Positions 41,430 to 48,796 of a stretch of DNA of 60,297 nucleotides are shown here, piece after piece (the stretch's first letter is position 1; each line of letters starts with the position of its first letter). The notes beneath the pieces were generated by a model. It was not told the origin of the DNA and searched no databases. It was given only the letters and a program-made list of their open reading frames with translations. The translations under genes were made by a program, and so were the position numbers. This stretch comes from Parvibaculum sp036499025 (lineage in GTDB: Bacteria > Pseudomonadota > Alphaproteobacteria > Parvibaculales > Parvibaculaceae): the NCBI GenBank assembly GCA_036499025.1, contig DASYEM010000137.1, positions 1-60,297 on the forward strand, written 5' to 3'.

Positions 41430-43541
41430 ATGCAGCCAGCCATCTCATCCGCCGTCTCATGGGAAATCGTTTTCGAGCCGTCATTGCCGTTCGCGCTGAT
41501 CGTCGTCCTCGGTTTGATCGGCGTCGCCGTCATCGCCTATTCCGCATGGCGTGGAGCGCGCGGCGCGCCGTGGCGAACAGCCGCTCTCGCCGTGACGCTC
41601 GCCGCCATTCTCAATCCGACCATGCGGCAGGAAGACCGCCAGTCGGTGCCTGACGTCGCGGTGATCGTCGCCGACAACAGCCAGAGCATGGAAATCGGTG
41701 ACCGGCCGAAGGAATCGCAAGCCGCCCTCGCCCGCATCGAGGCGAGTCTCAAGAATATGCACGGCATCGAAACGCGCGTCGTCACCGTCACGGGCGGTGC
41801 TGGCGGTTCGGGCGACGACGGCGCAGGTACTCGCGCTTTTGCGGCGCTCGAACAGGCGCTCGCCGATGTGCCGCGCGAGCGTGTGGCTGGCGCGATCATC
41901 GTCACCGACGGTGAAATCCATGACGTGCCCAAAAATGCCAAAATGCTCGGCTTCGACGCGCCTGTCCACGGGCTGATCGTCGGGCGCAAAAACGAGAAAG
42001 ACCGCCGCCTCACCATTCTCGAAGCGCCGCGCTTCGGCATCGTCAACGAGCCTGTCAAACTCGCCTTGCGCGTTGACGATACGAATGCCGAACAGGCGGG
42101 TGGCCAGACCGCGCCCGTGACCATCGCCATCGACGGCAAGCAAGTGATGAAGACCGATGTCGCCATCGGCCAGAAAACGCAAGTGACGCTGTCGCTGGCG
42201 CATGGCGGCCCGAACGTCATCGAGATTGACGCCGCGCCCGGTCCCGACGAATTGACGCTGCTGAACAACCGCGCCGTTGTCGTGGCGAACGGCATCCGCG
42301 ACCGGTTGCGTGTGCTGCTCGTCTCGGGCGAGCCGCATCCGGGCGAGCGCACATGGCGTAATCTGTTGCGCGCCGACCCTTCGGTCGATCTCGTGCATTT
42401 CACGATCCTGCGTCCGCCTGAAAAGCAGGACGGCATTCCGATTGACGAACTGTCGCTGATCGCCTTTCCGACGCGTGAACTCTTCGTCGACAAGCTGCAT
42501 GAATTCGACCTCGTCATCTTTGACCGCTACAAGCGGCAAAGCGTGGTGCTGCCGCTCGAGTATCTTTCGAACGTCGTCCAATATGTCGAAGACGGGGGCG
42601 CCGTGCTGGACGCGGCGGGACCGGCTTTCGCCTCGCCCTTCTCCCTTTATCGCACGCCGCTGGCCGCCATCCTGCCCGCGCAACCGACCGGCAATGTCAC
42701 CGTCGGTGGCTTCAGGCCGCATGTCACGGATACCGGCCACAAGCATCCGGTAACGGCGGATCTACCCGGCGGCGACGTCAATCCGCCGCAATGGGGCCGC
42801 TGGTTCCGCATCATCGACAGCACGGTCGATCGCGGCGAGGTGGTGATGGATGCGCCGGGCGGCAAACCGCTCGTGGTGCTCGACCACGCGGGCAAGGGCC
42901 GTGTCGCGCAGATATTGTCCGATCACTTCTGGCTCTGGTCGCGCGGCTTTGAAGGTGGCGGTCCGCAAGCCGAACTTCTGCGCCGTCTCGCGCATTGGCT
43001 GATGAAAGAGCCGGACCTCGAAGAGGAAAATCTCTCCGCCACCATCGTCGGATCGACGCTCACCGTGAAGCGCCGCACCATGGCGGACGCGGCAGCCGAC
43101 GCCGAAGTGACCGCGCCATCGGGAAAAAAGACCACGCTGAAACTTGAAAAGACCGCGCCCGGTCGCTTCGAGGCGCGCATGAGCGTAGCCGAGCTTGGCC
43201 TCTACCGCATCGCGCAAGGCGACCAGAGCGCCGTCGCCGCCTCAGGCCCGCTCAACCCACGCGAATATGCCGACGTCCGCGCCACCGACGCCGTGCTGAA
43301 GCCGATTGCCGCTGAAACCGGCGGCGGTCTCTACTGGGTCGGCAAGGATGCGCAAGACACGCCCGACATTCGCGCCGTGCGCCCCGGCCATGACGCGGCG
43401 GGCGACGACTGGCTCGGGCTTCGCCGCAACGAGCAATATCTCGTCCGCGCCGTGCATCAGGTGCCGTTGCTTTCCGGCCCCCTCGCCCTGCTGCTGATCC
43501 TCGGCGCGCTGGCCCTCGCCTGGCGGCGCGAAGGCCGCTAA
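41430..43541 (+). CDS. Membrane protein with VWA-like and amidotransferase-like regions
   Basis: This 703-aa protein has two N-terminal helices (about 14–35, 45–62), a VWA-type MIDAS start VAVIVADNSQSMEIGD (DxSxS) near residue 82, a periplasmic alpha/beta part (LRVLLVSGEPHPGERTWRNL, LVIFDRYKRQSVVLPLEYLS, VEDGGAVLDAAGP) resembling class I glutamine amidotransferase-like folds without a catalytic Cys that I can point to, and a C-terminal helix (GPLALLLILGALALAW). The ATG at 41430 with GGGGAATTGATT upstream is chosen over a TTG at 41424. It completes the moxR operon. The function is unknown; a cell-envelope complex is inferred from its neighbours. Confidence 0.82.
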   Translation: MQPAISSAVSWEIVFEPSLPFALIVVLGLIGVAVIAYSAWRGARGAPWRTAALAVTLAAILNPTMRQEDRQSVPDVAVIVADNSQSMEIGDRPKESQAALARIEASLKNMHGIETRVVTVTGGAGGSGDDGAGTRAFAALEQALADVPRERVAGAIIVTDGEIHDVPKNAKMLGFDAPVHGLIVGRKNEKDRRLTILEAPRFGIVNEPVKLALRVDDTNAEQAGGQTAPVTIAIDGKQVMKTDVAIGQKTQVTLSLAHGGPNVIEIDAAPGPDELTLLNNRAVVVANGIRDRLRVLLVSGEPHPGERTWRNLLRADPSVDLVHFTILRPPEKQDGIPIDELSLIAFPTRELFVDKLHEFDLVIFDRYKRQSVVLPLEYLSNVVQYVEDGGAVLDAAGPAFASPFSLYRTPLAAILPAQPTGNVTVGGFRPHVTDTGHKHPVTADLPGGDVNPPQWGRWFRIIDSTVDRGEVVMDAPGGKPLVVLDHAGKGRVAQILSDHFWLWSRGFEGGGPQAELLRRLAHWLMKEPDLEEENLSATIVGSTLTVKRRTMADAAADAEVTAPSGKKTTLKLEKTAPGRFEARMSVAELGLYRIAQGDQSAVAASGPLNPREYADVRATDAVLKPIAAETGGGLYWVGKDAQDTPDIRAVRPGHDAAGDDWLGLRRNEQYLVRAVHQVPLLSGPLALLLILGALALAWRREGR

Positions 43542-43598
43542 CCCGCCCGTTTCTCCCGCTTGCGGCCCCGCAAATGAAAGCGTATGGTCCCCTCAGAA

Positions 43599-43613
43599 TG
43601 TTATAATATTACA
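43599..43613. promoter_or_regulatory. Zur-like box containing a perfect TATAAT −10
   Basis: TGTTATAATATTACA is a near-palindrome that matches the alpha/gammaproteobacterial Zur pattern (TGTTATAnTATAACA). It contains TATAAT at 43602–43607, so repressor binding would cover the −10 element. It ends 13 nt before the first ATG of the zinc-importer operon. No convincing −35 is seen. Confidence 0.65.
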
Positions 43614-43626
43614 CTCGGGGACCCCG

Positions 43627-43731
43627 ATGCGGACCTTTACTTTCATGGGCGCGAGCGCGGCGCATCGCCTGCTCGTCGCGGCGGCCTGCATCGTGCTGCT
43701 CTGGCTCGCCGTTTACTGGGCCCTGTCATGA
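43627..43731 (+). CDS. 34-residue single-helix membrane peptide leading the zinc importer operon
   Basis: This short frame encodes MRTFTFMGASAAHRLLVAAA, then CIVLLWLAVYWALS. Residues 14–33 form one hydrophobic helix with a positively charged N-flank. GGGGA precedes the ATG by 5 nt, the Zur-like box lies just upstream, and its TGA overlaps the ABC ATPase ATG (ATGA), so it is translationally coupled to the importer. Position, coupling and composition argue for a real gene. It might be a small regulatory or assembly subunit of the transporter, or a leader that only drives coupling. No family is recognised. Confidence 0.6.
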   Translation: MRTFTFMGASAAHRLLVAAACIVLLWLAVYWALS

Positions 43732-44483
43732 GCGCCGCCCCCGCTGCCATCGCGGTTGAAGACCTCACCGTCGCCTATGACAGGCGGCCCGCCGTGCATC
43801 ACGTCAGCGGGCGCTTCGAGCCCGGCAGCCTCACCGCCATCATCGGCCCGAACGGCGCGGGTAAATCGACCTTGCTGAAAACCATCGTCGGCCTGATGCG
43901 CCCGAGCGAAGGCCACATCGAACGCGCCGGGCTTTCAAGATCGGACATCGCCTATCTGCCGCAGCAAGCCGAGATCGACCGCAGCTTTCCTATAACGGTT
44001 GCCGACACCGTCGCCCTCGGCCTCTGGCGCGACATCGGCATCTGGAAAGCCATCACGGGCGCGCGCTGGCGCCGCGTCTCCGATGCGCTGGCCAGCGTCG
44101 GCCTCAAGGGCTTTGAAGATCACTCCATCGGCAATCTCTCCGCCGGGCAATTCCAGCGCGTTCTCTTCGCCCGTCTTCTGGTGCAGGACGCGCCCGTCAT
44201 TCTTCTCGATGAACCCTTCGCCGCCATCGACGAGCGCACCACCGCCGATCTGATGGAAGTCATAAAATTCTGGCATGAGGATCGCCGCACCGTCATCGCC
44301 GTGCTGCACGACATGGAAGAAGTCCGCCGTCATTTCCCGTCGACGCTTCTGATCGCCCGCGAAATGGTGGTTTGGGGCCCAACGGCCGAAGTGCTGACCG
44401 ACGAGGCGCTGCGCCGTGCCCGCGCCCTGTCCGATGCCTGGGCGCATGGCGCGGAGTCTCATGCGCATGGGCGGGCCGCGTGA
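43728..44483 (+). CDS. znuC: Zinc-type ABC importer ATP-binding protein (ZnuC-like)
   Basis: This 251-aa cytoplasmic ABC ATPase has Walker A IGPNGAGKST (39–48), the Q-loop in YLPQQAEIDRSFPITVADTV, the signature NLSAGQFQRVLFARLL, Walker B in VILLDEPFAAID and a switch His in VIAVLHDMEEV. The sequence DRSFPITVADTV is characteristic of metal-chelate (Zn/Mn) family ATPases. The start at 43728 overlaps the 34-aa peptide (ATGA), and its TGA overlaps the permease ATG (TGATG). A Zur-like box upstream of the operon favours zinc over manganese. Confidence 0.88.
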   Translation: MSAAPAAIAVEDLTVAYDRRPAVHHVSGRFEPGSLTAIIGPNGAGKSTLLKTIVGLMRPSEGHIERAGLSRSDIAYLPQQAEIDRSFPITVADTVALGLWRDIGIWKAITGARWRRVSDALASVGLKGFEDHSIGNLSAGQFQRVLFARLLVQDAPVILLDEPFAAIDERTTADLMEVIKFWHEDRRTVIAVLHDMEEVRRHFPSTLLIAREMVVWGPTAEVLTDEALRRARALSDAWAHGAESHAHGRAA

Positions 44484-45373
44484 TGGATATTTATCAGCAC
44501 CTCTTCGCGCCCTTTGCCGATTACGGTTTCATGCGCCGCGCGCTCGTCGCTTGTCTGGCGCTCTCGCTCGGCTCCGGTCCCATCGGCACCTTCCTCGTGC
44601 TGCGCCGCATGAGCCTGATGGGCGATGCAATGAGCCACGCCATTCTGCCCGGCGCGGCCATCGGCTTTCTTGTCGCCGGCCTCTCGCTCTGGGCCATGTC
44701 GGTCGGCGGTCTCGTCGTCGGCCTCACGGTGGCGCTGCTCGCCGGCGTCATCAGCCGCGCCACGGCGCTGCGCGAAGACGCGAGCCTCGCGGGCTTCTAT
44801 CTCATCAGCCTTGCGGCGGGCGTGTTGATCGTCTCGACGCGCGGCTCCAATGTCGATCTGCTGCATGTGCTTTTCGGCAGCATTCTCTCGGTCGACGATC
44901 AGGCTCTGCTCCTCGTCGCGGGCATCGCCACCGTCACGCTTGCGGCCCTCGCCCTGATCTATCGCCCGCTCGTCGCTGAATGTTTCGACCCCGGTTTCCT
45001 GCGCGCCGTCGCCGGACGCGGTTCGCTCTACCACGTCATCTTTCTCGTTCTCGTCGTCGTCAATCTCGTCGCCGGGTTTCAGGCGCTGGGCACGCTGATG
45101 GCGGTCGGTCTGATGATGTTGCCCGCCGCCGCCGCGCGCTTCTGGGCCATTGAAGTCTGGTCGCTCTCCGCGCTCTCCATCGTCATCGCCTTCGCCTCCG
45201 GCTGGGCGGGCCTTCTCATTTCCTACGATTTCGATTTGCCCTCCGGCCCCGCGATCATCCTGACGGCAGGCGCTTTCTACGCCGTCTCCATTCTCCTTGG
45301 TCGTCACGGAAGCCTGCGCGCGCGCTACTTCCCCGGCGCTCATTTCCACACTCATCAGGAATTATTGCCATGA
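44483..45373 (+). CDS. znuB: Zinc-type ABC importer permease (ZnuB-like)
   Basis: This 296-aa ABC-3 family permease has about eight hydrophobic helices. Family landmarks are the LRRMSLMGDAMSHAILPGAA cytoplasmic loop that contacts the ATPase, STRGSNVDLLHVLFGSILSV and the C-terminal VGLMMLPAAAARFW segment. It shares 1 nt with the ATPase stop and overlaps the binding-protein gene by 4 nt, so the three parts are tightly coupled. It moves the metal delivered by the periplasmic binding protein into the cytoplasm. The metal is most likely Zn2+, inferred from the operon box. Confidence 0.88.
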   Translation: MDIYQHLFAPFADYGFMRRALVACLALSLGSGPIGTFLVLRRMSLMGDAMSHAILPGAAIGFLVAGLSLWAMSVGGLVVGLTVALLAGVISRATALREDASLAGFYLISLAAGVLIVSTRGSNVDLLHVLFGSILSVDDQALLLVAGIATVTLAALALIYRPLVAECFDPGFLRAVAGRGSLYHVIFLVLVVVNLVAGFQALGTLMAVGLMMLPAAAARFWAIEVWSLSALSIVIAFASGWAGLLISYDFDLPSGPAIILTAGAFYAVSILLGRHGSLRARYFPGAHFHTHQELLP

Positions 45374-46251
45374 AGAATATCTTCGGGTTCGCGCTGGCAT
45401 TCACGATGCTGGCGTCGCCGGTCCATGCCCAATCGCTTGACGTCGTGGCGAGCTTCAGCGTCCTCGGCGACATCGTGAAGGAAGTCGGCGGCGACAAGAT
45501 CACGCTGAAAACACTCGTCGGCCCCGACGGCGACGCTCATACCTTCGAGCCCGCCCCCGCCGACGCCAAGGCGCTGCACAAAGCCGACATGATTTTCATC
45601 AACGGCCTCGGCCTCGAAAAATGGATGGAAAAACTCGTCGTCGCTTCCGGCGCCAAAGCCCCGGTGATCGTCGCCAGCGAAGGCGTCATCCCGCGCCAGA
45701 TGAGCGAAGACGGGCAAACCGTCACCGATCCCCATGCCTGGCAAGATCCGAAAAACGGCGCGCTCTATGTGCGCAACGTCGAAGCCGCCCTGAAAAGAGC
45801 CGACCCCGCCGACGCCATCTATTTTCAGGCCAATGCCGAAACGCTTCTCGCCAAACTCGCCAAGCTGGACGAATGGACGCGCCAGCAGATGAGCGCCGTT
45901 CCCGCTGAAAAACGCAAAGTCATCACGACGCATGACGCTTTCGGTTATTTCGGCGCGGCCTATGGCGTCACCTTCCTCGCGCCCGAAGGGCTCAGCACCG
46001 ATGCCGAGCCGAGCGCCGGCGCCCTGGCCGCCCTCACCGACCAGATCAAACGCGAAAACATCAAGGCGCTCTTCATCGAGAACATGACCGACCCGCGCCT
46101 GATGAAGACCATCTCGAAGGAAACCGGCGCTGAAATGGGCGGTGAGCTTTATTCCGACGCTCTCTCAAAGCCCGAAGGCCCGGCGCCGACCTACCCTTCC
46201 ATGTTTGAAAATAATGTCCCGAAACTGGTCGCGGCCATGCAGAAGAACTGA
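45370..46251 (+). CDS. znuA: Periplasmic metal-binding protein of the zinc-type ABC importer (ZnuA-like)
   Basis: This 293-aa cluster A-I binding protein has a signal peptide cleaved after SPVHA (residue 20). Expected metal ligands are H57 (DGDAHTFEPAP), H122 (VTDPHAWQDP), H188 (VITTHDAFGYFG) and D262 (GELYSDALS). The His-rich acidic loop seen in many ZnuA proteins is absent; the loop around residues 108–120 is short. It could therefore bind Zn or Mn, but the Zur-like box supports zinc. It overlaps the permease gene by 4 nt and is followed by a terminator hairpin. Confidence 0.88.
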   Translation: MKNIFGFALAFTMLASPVHAQSLDVVASFSVLGDIVKEVGGDKITLKTLVGPDGDAHTFEPAPADAKALHKADMIFINGLGLEKWMEKLVVASGAKAPVIVASEGVIPRQMSEDGQTVTDPHAWQDPKNGALYVRNVEAALKRADPADAIYFQANAETLLAKLAKLDEWTRQQMSAVPAEKRKVITTHDAFGYFGAAYGVTFLAPEGLSTDAEPSAGALAALTDQIKRENIKALFIENMTDPRLMKTISKETGAEMGGELYSDALSKPEGPAPTYPSMFENNVPKLVAAMQKN

Positions 46252-46292
46252 GCCGCGACGTCTTGGCGCTGGCCTGACGAAACCCATCGTGT

Positions 46293-46326
46293 AAAAGGCG
46301 GCCTCATATGACGAGCGCCGCCTTTT
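46293..46326 (+). terminator. Terminator of the zinc importer operon
   Basis: A 10-bp stem aaaaggcggc (46293–46302) / gccgcctttt (46317–46326) with a 14-nt loop ends in a T-run that is part of the stem. It lies 41 nt after znuA. Confidence 0.75.
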
Positions 46327-46345
46327 CATCTTCAGGATCCGTATC

Positions 46346-46852
46346 GTGCTTATGCTTTCGCAATGGCGTTCGATGACGCCCGATGACATTCATGCCGTCG
46401 ACGAGATCGGCGGTATCGTCCATCCCAATTATCCTGAAGACATTGCGGTCCTGAAAAACCGGTTGGCGCTTTTCCCGGCCGGCTGCTTCGTCGCCGACGG
46501 CGAAGACACGCGTCTCGGCTATGCCGTTTCGCACCCCTCGACCATCGGCAAGCCCGCCCCGCTCAACACGGTGATCGGCGCGCTCGACGTGGATGCCGAC
46601 TGTCTCTTCCTTCACGACATTGCATTGACCGAAGCCTCGCGCGGTCTCGGCCTCGGCCGGTCGCTGCTGGAAAAACTGAAGGACGTGGCGGCGCGTCAGG
46701 GCTTCGCCCGCCTCGGCCTCGTCTCCGTCAACAACTCGCGCGCCTATTGGCAGGCGCAGGGCTTCCGCGTCCTCGAAGCCGACGCCGCGCTCGCAGCCAA
46801 GCTCGCCAGCTACGAAGCCGACGCCGCTTATATGACCTTGGCGATCGCCTGA
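46346..46852 (+). CDS. GNAT-family N-acetyltransferase
   Basis: This 168-aa GNAT protein has the acetyl-CoA loop in LTEASRGLGLGRSLLEKLKD (an R/G-x-x-G-L/A pattern), a strand LFLHDIALTE before it and VNNSRAYWQAQGFRVLE at the C-terminal side. It starts at GTG 46346, where CAGGA lies 8 nt upstream; an ATG two codons later is an alternative. The substrate is unknown. Its last 25 nt overlap the 3' end of a second, convergent acetyltransferase gene, an unusual tail-to-tail pair of the same fold. Confidence 0.82.
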   Translation: MLMLSQWRSMTPDDIHAVDEIGGIVHPNYPEDIAVLKNRLALFPAGCFVADGEDTRLGYAVSHPSTIGKPAPLNTVIGALDVDADCLFLHDIALTEASRGLGLGRSLLEKLKDVAARQGFARLGLVSVNNSRAYWQAQGFRVLEADAALAAKLASYEADAAYMTLAIA

Positions 46853-47370
46853 GGCCCCGTCTCGGTTCCGGGTTGCGGCTTGGTGATCGGCCCATGCGCA
46901 TGGCCGAACGCGCCGAGATCGAGTTCGCGATAAAGAAGCCGCGCCGGATCGACCGGTCCCGGCATGGTAAGCCGTCCAGGCGGCACCGGCCCGAAGCCGA
47001 CCTTCACATAATAGGGCTCATCGCCAACAAGAATGACGAGCGTATAGCCAAGCTCCTTCGCATCCGTCAGACCTTGCCGCATCAGATTGATGCCGACGCC
47101 CTGCCCGCGAAGATCCGGCTGCACCGCCAGCGGCCCGAGCATCAGCCCCGGCACGCCGCCGATATTGACCGGCCAGAAGGTGAGCGATCCGACCAGCCGC
47201 CGCGCCGCGCTCGCTCCCATGAAAGCCACATAGGAGAGTTCCGGCACAGCCTTGTTGCCCTCGCGCAGGCGTTGCGCGGTCTTGGCGTAGCGGCCGGGGC
47301 CGAATGAAAGGTCGAGGAGCGCGTCGATATCGACCGCGTGTTCGGGCCGTTCGAGTTCGATGTCAAACAT
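46828..47370 (-). CDS. GNAT-family N-acetyltransferase (YhbS-like)
   Basis: This 180-aa protein shows FGPGRYAKTAQRLREGN near the N-terminus, VGSLTFWPVNIGG, LGPLAVQPDLRGQGVGINLM (acetyl-CoA loop Q/R-x-x-G-x-G) and ILVGDEPYYVKVGFGP, the pattern of YhbS-type acetyltransferases. The ATG at 47370 starts the conserved MFDIELERPEHAVDIDALL; an upstream frame adds unrelated residues. It converges with and overlaps the other GNAT gene by 25 nt. The two share a fold but differ in sequence, so they are not recent duplicates. The substrate is unknown. Confidence 0.83.
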   Translation of the reverse strand: MFDIELERPEHAVDIDALLDLSFGPGRYAKTAQRLREGNKAVPELSYVAFMGASAARRLVGSLTFWPVNIGGVPGLMLGPLAVQPDLRGQGVGINLMRQGLTDAKELGYTLVILVGDEPYYVKVGFGPVPPGRLTMPGPVDPARLLYRELDLGAFGHAHGPITKPQPGTETGPQAIAKVI

Positions 47371-47725
47371 GGGCCAAGTCTTTCGGGAAGCGTCTTTCGG
47401 ACGGGACGTATGAGCCTGAGCGGATGAAGACACCCGTCGCAAGGCCCGGCGGGACGTTCAAGCCCCGGAGAAACCCCACACGCAACGGCGCGCCTGGCCG
47501 AGAGCCTTGCGGCCCTCGCACTCAATTCGTCGTCGCTGAATCAAAAGACGCGTCATGCTGAAACCCCCGTGGGGCCCCGAAATCTCGTTTCGAACGCAAG
47601 CCGGATAGCATGGGCAAACCCCGGCGTAAAGCGGTAGCTCCGCGCGGCTTTCGTTAAAAGGCTGGAAACACTAGGCCTCCTTCGGCTAGCTTGCCGCCAA
47701 ATCCAATAAATCAGGGAGACGGGTC
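47371..47725. other. Intergenic region between the GNAT and SDR genes, with a possible structured element
   Basis: 355 nt without a gene I trust; the frames here are shadow-like and Arg/Pro-rich. It holds the divergent control regions of both neighbours. At 47554–47612 an outer stem catgct/agcatg encloses two small hairpins (cccc-gt-gggg and cgaaa-tctcg-tttcg), a three-way-junction-like shape. GGGAGAC precedes the SDR ATG. I see no consensus promoter. Confidence 0.4.
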
Positions 47726-48640
47726 ATGGGACTTCTCGAAGGCAAGGTTGTGCTGGTCACCGGCGCGGCGGGCGGCATCGGCAAGGAATGCGCGATGATC
47801 GCGGCGGCGCAGGGCGCCAAGGTCGTCGTCAACGATCTCGGCGGCAGCGTTAAAGGCGGCGACGAAGGCAACGCCTCGGCGGCCCAGAAGACCGTCGACG
47901 AAATCAAGGCGGCGGGCGGCGAAGCCGTCGCCAATTCCGACAGCGTCTCGCTGAAGTCCGGCGCCGAAAACATGATCGCCCAGGCGCTCGACACGTTCGG
48001 CGGCCTGCACTCGATCATCAGCCCCGCCGGCATCCTGCGCGACGGCATGTTCCACAAGATGCCCGACGAAGACTGGGACGCCGTCCTCGAAGTCCATCTG
48101 AAGGGCAGCTACAACATCACCCGCGCCGCCATCAATCACTTCCGCGAGCAGCAGGAAGGCAACTTCGTCCTCTTCACCTCGACGAGCGGATTGATCGGCA
48201 ATATCGGCCAGGCCAACTACGCCGCCGCCAAGATGGGCATCGCCGGTCTTTCGCGCATCATCGCCATGGAAGGCGCGTCGAAGAACGTCCGCTCCAACAT
48301 CATCGCGCCGTTCGCATGGACGCGCATGATCGCGACGATCCCGGTGAAAGACGAAGCCTCGGCCAAGCGCGTCGATCGCATGAAGAATGCGATGCGCGCC
48401 GAACAGGTCGGCAATTTCTCCGTCGCCCTCGCCGCGCCGTCCTGCACGACGAGCGGCCAGATCTTTTCCGTGCGCGGCAACGAGATCGTCCTCTTCTCGC
48501 AGCCCCGCCCCGTGAAAAGCGTCGCCCGCATCGACGGCTGGACGCCCGAAACCATCCTCTCCCACGGCATTCCGGCCATGGAAGGCGCTTATACCGATCT
48601 CGGCGCGACCTCATCGGTCTTCACGTGGGAACCTGTCTGA
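47726..48640 (+). CDS. Short-chain dehydrogenase/reductase (MFE-2 / HSD17B4-like)
   Basis: This 304-aa SDR has the NAD(P) motif VTGAAGGIGKE (residues 11–21), NDLGG after beta-2 as in multifunctional beta-oxidation dehydrogenases, the catalytic Ser in FVLFTSTSGLIGN, YAAAKMG with the Y-x-x-x-K pair, and a long C-terminal tail (SVRGNEIVLFSQPRPVKSVA). The NDLGG element and the tail suggest a 3-hydroxyacyl-CoA or steroid-type substrate, NAD+ dependent. It stands alone with REP-like repeats downstream. The substrate remains open. Confidence 0.85.
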   Translation: MGLLEGKVVLVTGAAGGIGKECAMIAAAQGAKVVVNDLGGSVKGGDEGNASAAQKTVDEIKAAGGEAVANSDSVSLKSGAENMIAQALDTFGGLHSIISPAGILRDGMFHKMPDEDWDAVLEVHLKGSYNITRAAINHFREQQEGNFVLFTSTSGLIGNIGQANYAAAKMGIAGLSRIIAMEGASKNVRSNIIAPFAWTRMIATIPVKDEASAKRVDRMKNAMRAEQVGNFSVALAAPSCTTSGQIFSVRGNEIVLFSQPRPVKSVARIDGWTPETILSHGIPAMEGAYTDLGATSSVFTWEPV

Positions 48641-48649
48641 CCCTTTCCC

Positions 48650-48727
48650 GTCATTGCGAGCGCAGCGAAGCAATCCAGAAGCTGCAAACTCAGACTGGAT
48701 TGCCACGCCCTTCGGGCTCGCAATGAC
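48650..48727. repeat. REP-like inverted repeat after the SDR gene
   Basis: The element begins gtcattgcgagcgcagcgaa, continues gcaatccag, and ends ctggattgc ... gggctcgcaatgac, so both ends are inverted copies of each other (about 20 bp each, imperfect). It belongs to the same general class as 15626–15712 but has different wording. Confidence 0.75.
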
Positions 48728-48748
48728 AATAAGGAACTGGACATAAAG

Positions 48749-48778
48749 ACGGCGGCACTCATATAAGTGCCGCCGTTT
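48749..48778 (+). terminator. Hairpin terminator between the SDR gene and arfA
   Basis: A perfect 11-bp stem acggcggcact (48749–48759) / agtgccgccgt (48766–48776) with a 6-nt loop is followed by TTT. It ends 19 nt before the arfA ATG, so it may terminate the SDR transcript or be part of the arfA leader. Confidence 0.7.
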
Positions 48779-48796
48779 GCTTGTCAGGAGGTTCCG

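Noticed and set aside
47449..47480. T-loop-like gttcaag sequence suggesting a tRNA
   Set aside because: The flanking stems do not form a cloverleaf, and no acceptor or anticodon arm could be drawn.
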